In this document: positions 37,186 through 40,995 of the stretch, one piece after another
Layout: each line of letters opens with the position of its first letter
Numbering within the stretch: the stretch's first letter is position 1
From: Candidatus Stahliibacteriota bacterium
Lineage (GTDB): Bacteria; Hydrothermota; UBA3073; JACQXS01
DNA length: 40,995 bases
NCBI GenBank assembly: GCA_016208615.1
Contig: JACQXS010000005.1
Location: 1 to 40,995 of the forward strand
Direction of reading: 5' to 3'
Made by a program: the position numbers and the translations under genes
Notes under the pieces: model-generated
What the model was told of the DNA's origin: nothing
The model's database searches: none
The model's input: only the letters and a program-made list of their open reading frames with translations

Positions 37186-38042
37186 TGCATATCCCGGATT
37201 GCATTTATCTGTATAATGGAAGTGATGCAAGTAGCTTGAACTTGGAGGAAATAGCAGAATATGTGAAAGAGAGATTGGGGAATATAGAGATAAAAGTAAG
37301 AGAAGATTTTATATCTTTCCATCTCCATACTTATGCAAATATATTGGCGGAGAAATTAGCTTTAAGCAGGGTGCGTAAAATAGATACTAAAGAACAGAAG
37401 ATTAGCCCTTTGCAGATGGAGGTTGAGTATGAGAGGAAGAATTTGTTTTCTAAGACTTTTGGGGTTCTGTATGATGGGTTTAAGCTTATGGTTCTTTTCT
37501 CTGAGATGATTACTGAAAAAGAGTCTGATTTAGCACATTGTCATATAATTTTGACTAATCAATTGTTTGGGACTTGGGATGAAAGTGATTGTCGTTATCA
37601 TATAAGAGTGAGTATATATGGGTTTCCATCAATTATTTCGACTACGGGTATTGTAGAAGCACCAGCTAAACCGAGAGAGTTTTATTTGAGCCAGAGAATG
37701 GGTGCGGATACGATTACTTTGGAAAAGGAATTCAAAGGAAAGTTTATTGATTATAATGACTATCGGATGACAGAAATAATGAAGGGCTATGTAATGCAGG
37801 CTCTATTTTTTCATATCACAGGTAATCCATTTTGTGAGGATAGAAGTTGTCGGTTATATAATGCACATTGGCAAGAAGAAGTAATCCATGCACAGATAAG
37901 AGCAGAGCGGAAATCCCGCTTGTCCTGCTTGTCCCGCTTCGGCGGTGGCTCCATCGGTGGCTCCGGCGGGACAGGAGAGCAAGAGTTTTGTGAATATCAT
38001 CAACAGGTGTTAGCTAATATAAAGAAGGGAAAATTAGGATGA
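37185..38042 (+). CDS. DUF6775-like putative metallopeptidase, with repeat-derived insertion
   Basis: 285 aa; C-terminal FCEDRSCRLYNAHWQEEVIHAQIRAE...FCEYHQQVLANIKKGKL; family name from memory. Confidence 0.5.
   Translation: MHIPDCIYLYNGSDASSLNLEEIAEYVKERLGNIEIKVREDFISFHLHTYANILAEKLALSRVRKIDTKEQKISPLQMEVEYERKNLFSKTFGVLYDGFKLMVLFSEMITEKESDLAHCHIILTNQLFGTWDESDCRYHIRVSIYGFPSIISTTGIVEAPAKPREFYLSQRMGADTITLEKEFKGKFIDYNDYRMTEIMKGYVMQALFFHITGNPFCEDRSCRLYNAHWQEEVIHAQIRAERKSRLSCLSRFGGGSIGGSGGTGEQEFCEYHQQVLANIKKGKLG
37930..37973. repeat. Hairpin tgtcccgc...gcgggaca inside 285-aa CDS
   Basis: Locally GC-rich segment encoding RLSCLSRFGGGSIGGSGGTG. Confidence 0.85.
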
Positions 38043-38515
38043 AACATTCATTAAAAGTAGGAATGAGTTTTGGCTTAACATCGGGAGTAATTACTACATT
38101 AGGGATGATAGTAGGACTGCATTCAAGTACACATTCAAGACTTGTTGTTATAAGTGGTATACTTCTTATAGCCATAACGGATGCACTTTCAGATGCAATG
38201 GGGACTCATATTTCTGAGGAGTCGGAGAATACGCACTCTTCAAAAGAAATATGGGAAGCAACATTTGCTACCTTTCTCTCTAAATTTATTTTCGCTTTAA
38301 CATTTATTGTGCCTGTTTTATTATTTCGGCTTTCTGTGGCTATTGTAGTATGTATAGTTTGGGGACTATCTTTACTTACATTATTTAGCTTATATATTGC
38401 AAAACAACAAGGACAAAAAGGTTATATAGTCGCGTTGGAGCATTTGGCTATTGTGATAGTAGTTATCATTATAACTCATTTGATAGGTGATAAATTTGCA
38501 AGTTTTATGGGTTAA
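38039..38515 (+). CDS. VIT1/CCC1-like membrane protein
   Basis: 158 aa; FGLTSGVITTLGMIVGL, DALSDAMGTHISEESEN, several TMs. Confidence 0.75.
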   Translation: MKHSLKVGMSFGLTSGVITTLGMIVGLHSSTHSRLVVISGILLIAITDALSDAMGTHISEESENTHSSKEIWEATFATFLSKFIFALTFIVPVLLFRLSVAIVVCIVWGLSLLTLFSLYIAKQQGQKGYIVALEHLAIVIVVIIITHLIGDKFASFMG

Positions 38516-38530
38516 TTGGAAGGAGGCAAT

Positions 38531-39691
38531 ATGAGTAGAGTTATCTATTTAGACCATAATGCTACTACCCCTACTGATACAAGGGTAGTAGAGGCAATGG
38601 GGACTTATTTTAATGAACAGTATGCTAATCCGTCGAGTATTTATAAATTCGCACAAGAGGCGAACGAGGCAAAAGAAATAGCCAGAGATAAGGTGGCACA
38701 AATTATAGGTGCCAAGCCCAATGAAATAGTATTTACATCAGGTGGCACAGAGGCGGATAATTTTGCGATTAAAGGAGTAGCTTTTGCGAATCGGAATAAG
38801 GGAAATCATATAATAACGAGTAAAATAGAACATCCTGCTGTTCTCAATACCTGTAAGTGGCTGGAAAAACAAGGATTTGAAATAACATATATCGGTGTAG
38901 ATAAGTATGGGATAGTAGATTTGGATGAACTTGCATCTACAATTACAGATAAAACAATACTAATTACCATAATGCATGCTAATAATGAAATAGGAACAAT
39001 TGAACCCATATCAGAAATGACTAAAATTGCTAAACAAAAGGGGGTGTATTTTCATACTGATGCGGTTCAGACGGTAGGTAAAATTACTACGGATGTGAAT
39101 GAACTTGGGGTAGATTTGTTGTCGCTGTCAGGACATAAGTTTTATGGACCAAAAGGTATAGGGGCGATTTATATAAGAAAAGGAACAAAAATTGATAGCT
39201 TTATACACGGTGGACATCATGAATATAATAGAAGAGCAGGGACAGAAAATATGCCAGGAATTGTTGGATTGGGTAAGGCATGTGAGATTGCTATAAAAGA
39301 GCGAGAGACAGATGAGAAGAGAATAAAAATTTTGCGTGATAGATTATATAATGGAATAGCAGCAGCAATACCGGATATTATCTTAAACGGTCATCCAAAG
39401 CATAGGATAGCGGGAACACTGAATATTTGTGTAAAGTATGTGGAAGGCGAATCAATGTTGTTGAATTTGGATTTGGAAGGTATTGCGGCATCAAGTGGCA
39501 GTGCTTGTGCATCTGGGTCTTTAGAACCCTCGCATGTGCTGCTGGCTATTGGAGTAGCACCTGAATTAGCACACGGGTCACTTAGATTTAGTATGGGACA
39601 TAATAATACAGAGGCAGATATAGATAGAGTAATAGAGGTTCTGCCACCTATAGTTAAGAAACTCAGAGCAATGTCACCTTTTGGAAAATAA
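38531..39691 (+). CDS. iscS: Cysteine desulfurase (NifS/IscS family)
   Basis: YLDHNATTPTDTRV, FTSGGTEADNFAIKG, HTDAVQTVGKI, SLSGHKFYGPKGIGAIYIRKG, SSGSACASGSLEPSHVL. Confidence 0.95.
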   Translation: MSRVIYLDHNATTPTDTRVVEAMGTYFNEQYANPSSIYKFAQEANEAKEIARDKVAQIIGAKPNEIVFTSGGTEADNFAIKGVAFANRNKGNHIITSKIEHPAVLNTCKWLEKQGFEITYIGVDKYGIVDLDELASTITDKTILITIMHANNEIGTIEPISEMTKIAKQKGVYFHTDAVQTVGKITTDVNELGVDLLSLSGHKFYGPKGIGAIYIRKGTKIDSFIHGGHHEYNRRAGTENMPGIVGLGKACEIAIKERETDEKRIKILRDRLYNGIAAAIPDIILNGHPKHRIAGTLNICVKYVEGESMLLNLDLEGIAASSGSACASGSLEPSHVLLAIGVAPELAHGSLRFSMGHNNTEADIDRVIEVLPPIVKKLRAMSPFGK

Positions 39692-39724
39692 AATAGAATT
39701 TAGAATAATAGATGATATTTTTTC

Positions 39725-39752
39725 TTGACAAGCAAGTTTTTTATATTATTTT
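39725..39752 (+). promoter_or_regulatory. rplM promoter TTGACA -16- TATTTT
   Basis: -10 ends 9 nt before the ATG at 39762; no SD. Confidence 0.65.
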
Positions 39753-39761
39753 ATCTCAATT

Positions 39762-40193
39762 ATGAAAAGTAATTGGGTGTTGATAGATGCAGAAAATCAA
39801 ACTCTGGGTCGCTTAGCGACAGGGATTGCACAAATACTTATGGGGAAAAATAAACCTACATATGTACCCTGGCGTGATGAGAATAACTTTGTTGTTTGTA
39901 TTAATGCGGATAAAATAGTAGTCACGGGAAGTAAAGAGACAGATAAATTATATAAACGATTTTCAGGATACCCATCCGGGCTTAAAATTACTTCTCTTAA
40001 CCGAATGAGAAAGGAACATCCGGAACATATAATTCATCACGCAGTAAGCGGAATGCTGCCTAAAAATCACCTGAGGGATAAAAGGTTAAAAAGATTTAAG
40101 ATATATACGGGGTCAGAACATCCGCATAAAGCTCAATCTCCTGTAAGAATAACGATAGATGAAAAATTGGGTAATATGAAAGTAGGGGTGTAA
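39762..40193 (+). CDS. rplM: 50S ribosomal protein L13
   Basis: WVLIDAENQTLGRLATGIAQILMGKNKPTYVPW, HAVSGMLPKNHLRDKRLKRFKIYTGSEHPHKAQ. Confidence 0.97.
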   Translation: MKSNWVLIDAENQTLGRLATGIAQILMGKNKPTYVPWRDENNFVVCINADKIVVTGSKETDKLYKRFSGYPSGLKITSLNRMRKEHPEHIIHHAVSGMLPKNHLRDKRLKRFKIYTGSEHPHKAQSPVRITIDEKLGNMKVGV

Positions 40194-40195
40194 AA

Positions 40196-40582
40196 ATGGA
40201 AACTATTTATGCTATAGGTAAAAGGAAGAGGGCGGTAGCGCAAGTTACCTTAAAGGAAGGCAATGGGGAGATAAAAGTAAATGGTAAAAATCCTAATGAT
40301 TATTTCGGTAGGGATGACCTTTTGAGATATATTGAGTCCCCTCTTAAAATAATAAAAAGTGATACCCAGTTTAATGTTACTGCAACTGTTATGGGAGGTG
40401 GGATATCGGGGCAAGCAGGAGCTTTGGCACTCGGTATTTCACGTGCCTTGTTAAAGGTGGATGCGGATAATAGGAAAGTGTTAAAATCTAATGGCTTACT
40501 TAGGCGTGATCCACGCGAAAAGGAACGCCGTAAATGTGGGAGAAAAAAAGCAAGAAAATCATTCCAATGGACAAAGAGATAA
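40196..40582 (+). CDS. rpsI: 30S ribosomal protein S9
   Basis: YAIGKRKRAVAQVTLKEGNGEIKVNGK...GGGISGQAGALALGISRALL...LLRRDPREKERRKCGRKKARKSFQWTKR. Confidence 0.97.
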   Translation: METIYAIGKRKRAVAQVTLKEGNGEIKVNGKNPNDYFGRDDLLRYIESPLKIIKSDTQFNVTATVMGGGISGQAGALALGISRALLKVDADNRKVLKSNGLLRRDPREKERRKCGRKKARKSFQWTKR

Positions 40583-40995
40583 CGACAAAGAATTTGATTG
40601 ATGCAGGGGTGCATCTTGGGCATAAACGCGAGTCATGGAACCCTAAAATGGAGCCCTACATATTTGGTGAAAGGAAAGGGATTTGTGTGATTGACCCAGA
40701 GAAGACACTTGCACTTCTTATGGGGGCAAGCGAAGAAGTTAAGAAAATAGTTGCTACGAGAAGAAAAGCTCTATTTGTGGGAACAAAGAGGCAAATTGCA
40801 GAGGTAATAAAAGAAGAGGCATTAAGATGCGGTGCCTTTTATTGTACACGAAGATGGTTAGGAGGTACACTTACAAATTTTGTTACTATAAGGAAAAGTG
40901 TAGAAAAGTTAAAGTTGCTCGAAGAACAAAGAAATAATGCAGATAATTTGACAAAAAAAGAGAAGCTTATTATGGATAAGCAACTTGAAAAAATG
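40567..40995 (+). CDS. rpsB: 30S ribosomal protein S2 (partial, runs off window)
   Basis: MDKEITTKNLIDAGVHLGHKRESWNPKMEPYIFGERKGICVIDPEKTL...RRWLGGTLTNFVTI; overlaps the rpsI 3' end. Confidence 0.95.
   Translation, partial: MDKEITTKNLIDAGVHLGHKRESWNPKMEPYIFGERKGICVIDPEKTLALLMGASEEVKKIVATRRKALFVGTKRQIAEVIKEEALRCGAFYCTRRWLGGTLTNFVTIRKSVEKLKLLEEQRNNADNLTKKEKLIMDKQLEKM

Overview
AT-rich bacterial window with diderm-type genes (lptD, TonB-dependent receptor, outer-membrane barrel); probably an uncultivated lineage, but I do not assign a taxon. From left to right: the 5' tip of an IS30-like transposase (1-74, minus); a ~8.2 kb minus-strand operon running from fur to feoB (fur, feoA, two NifX/DUF5320-type proteins, an FmdB-like zinc ribbon, two MinD-ferredoxin ATPases, an ICMT-like protein, IscU/NifU, NifX, Mrp, an ATC-hydrolase-like protein, feoB), headed by a near-consensus Fur box; ruvX, folK, alcohol dehydrogenase, DUF3160; a secreted papain-like protease and other secreted proteins with FlgD/Por-like C-terminal domains; lptD, tyrS, TPR and CorA-like genes; a TonB receptor / 7-blade propeller / outer-membrane barrel cassette preceded by a 21-bp palindrome-bearing tandem repeat; an FMN reductase plus two MoaD/ThiS-like sulfur carriers separated from a ThiF/MoeB-like E1 by a type III-like restriction-modification locus (frameshifted Mod, A16 tract, Res); a PLP gamma-family sulfur enzyme, Thi4, a DUF6775-like protein, a VIT1-like protein and IscS; and finally rplM-rpsI-rpsB. 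The most notable signals are (1) palindromic repeat elements of several sequence types sitting in frame inside otherwise conserved CDSs, with two linker positions shared by paralogous secreted proteins; (2) the Fur-box-headed FeoAB + ORP-like (MinD-ferredoxin/NifX) operon; (3) six promoters with the same leaderless geometry; (4) an lptD 3'-end ghost differing only by synonymous changes plus a 10-nt deletion; (5) an R-M island splitting a sulfur-carrier locus. Several genes carry apparent frameshifts. All family names come from motif recognition by eye; no searches were run.
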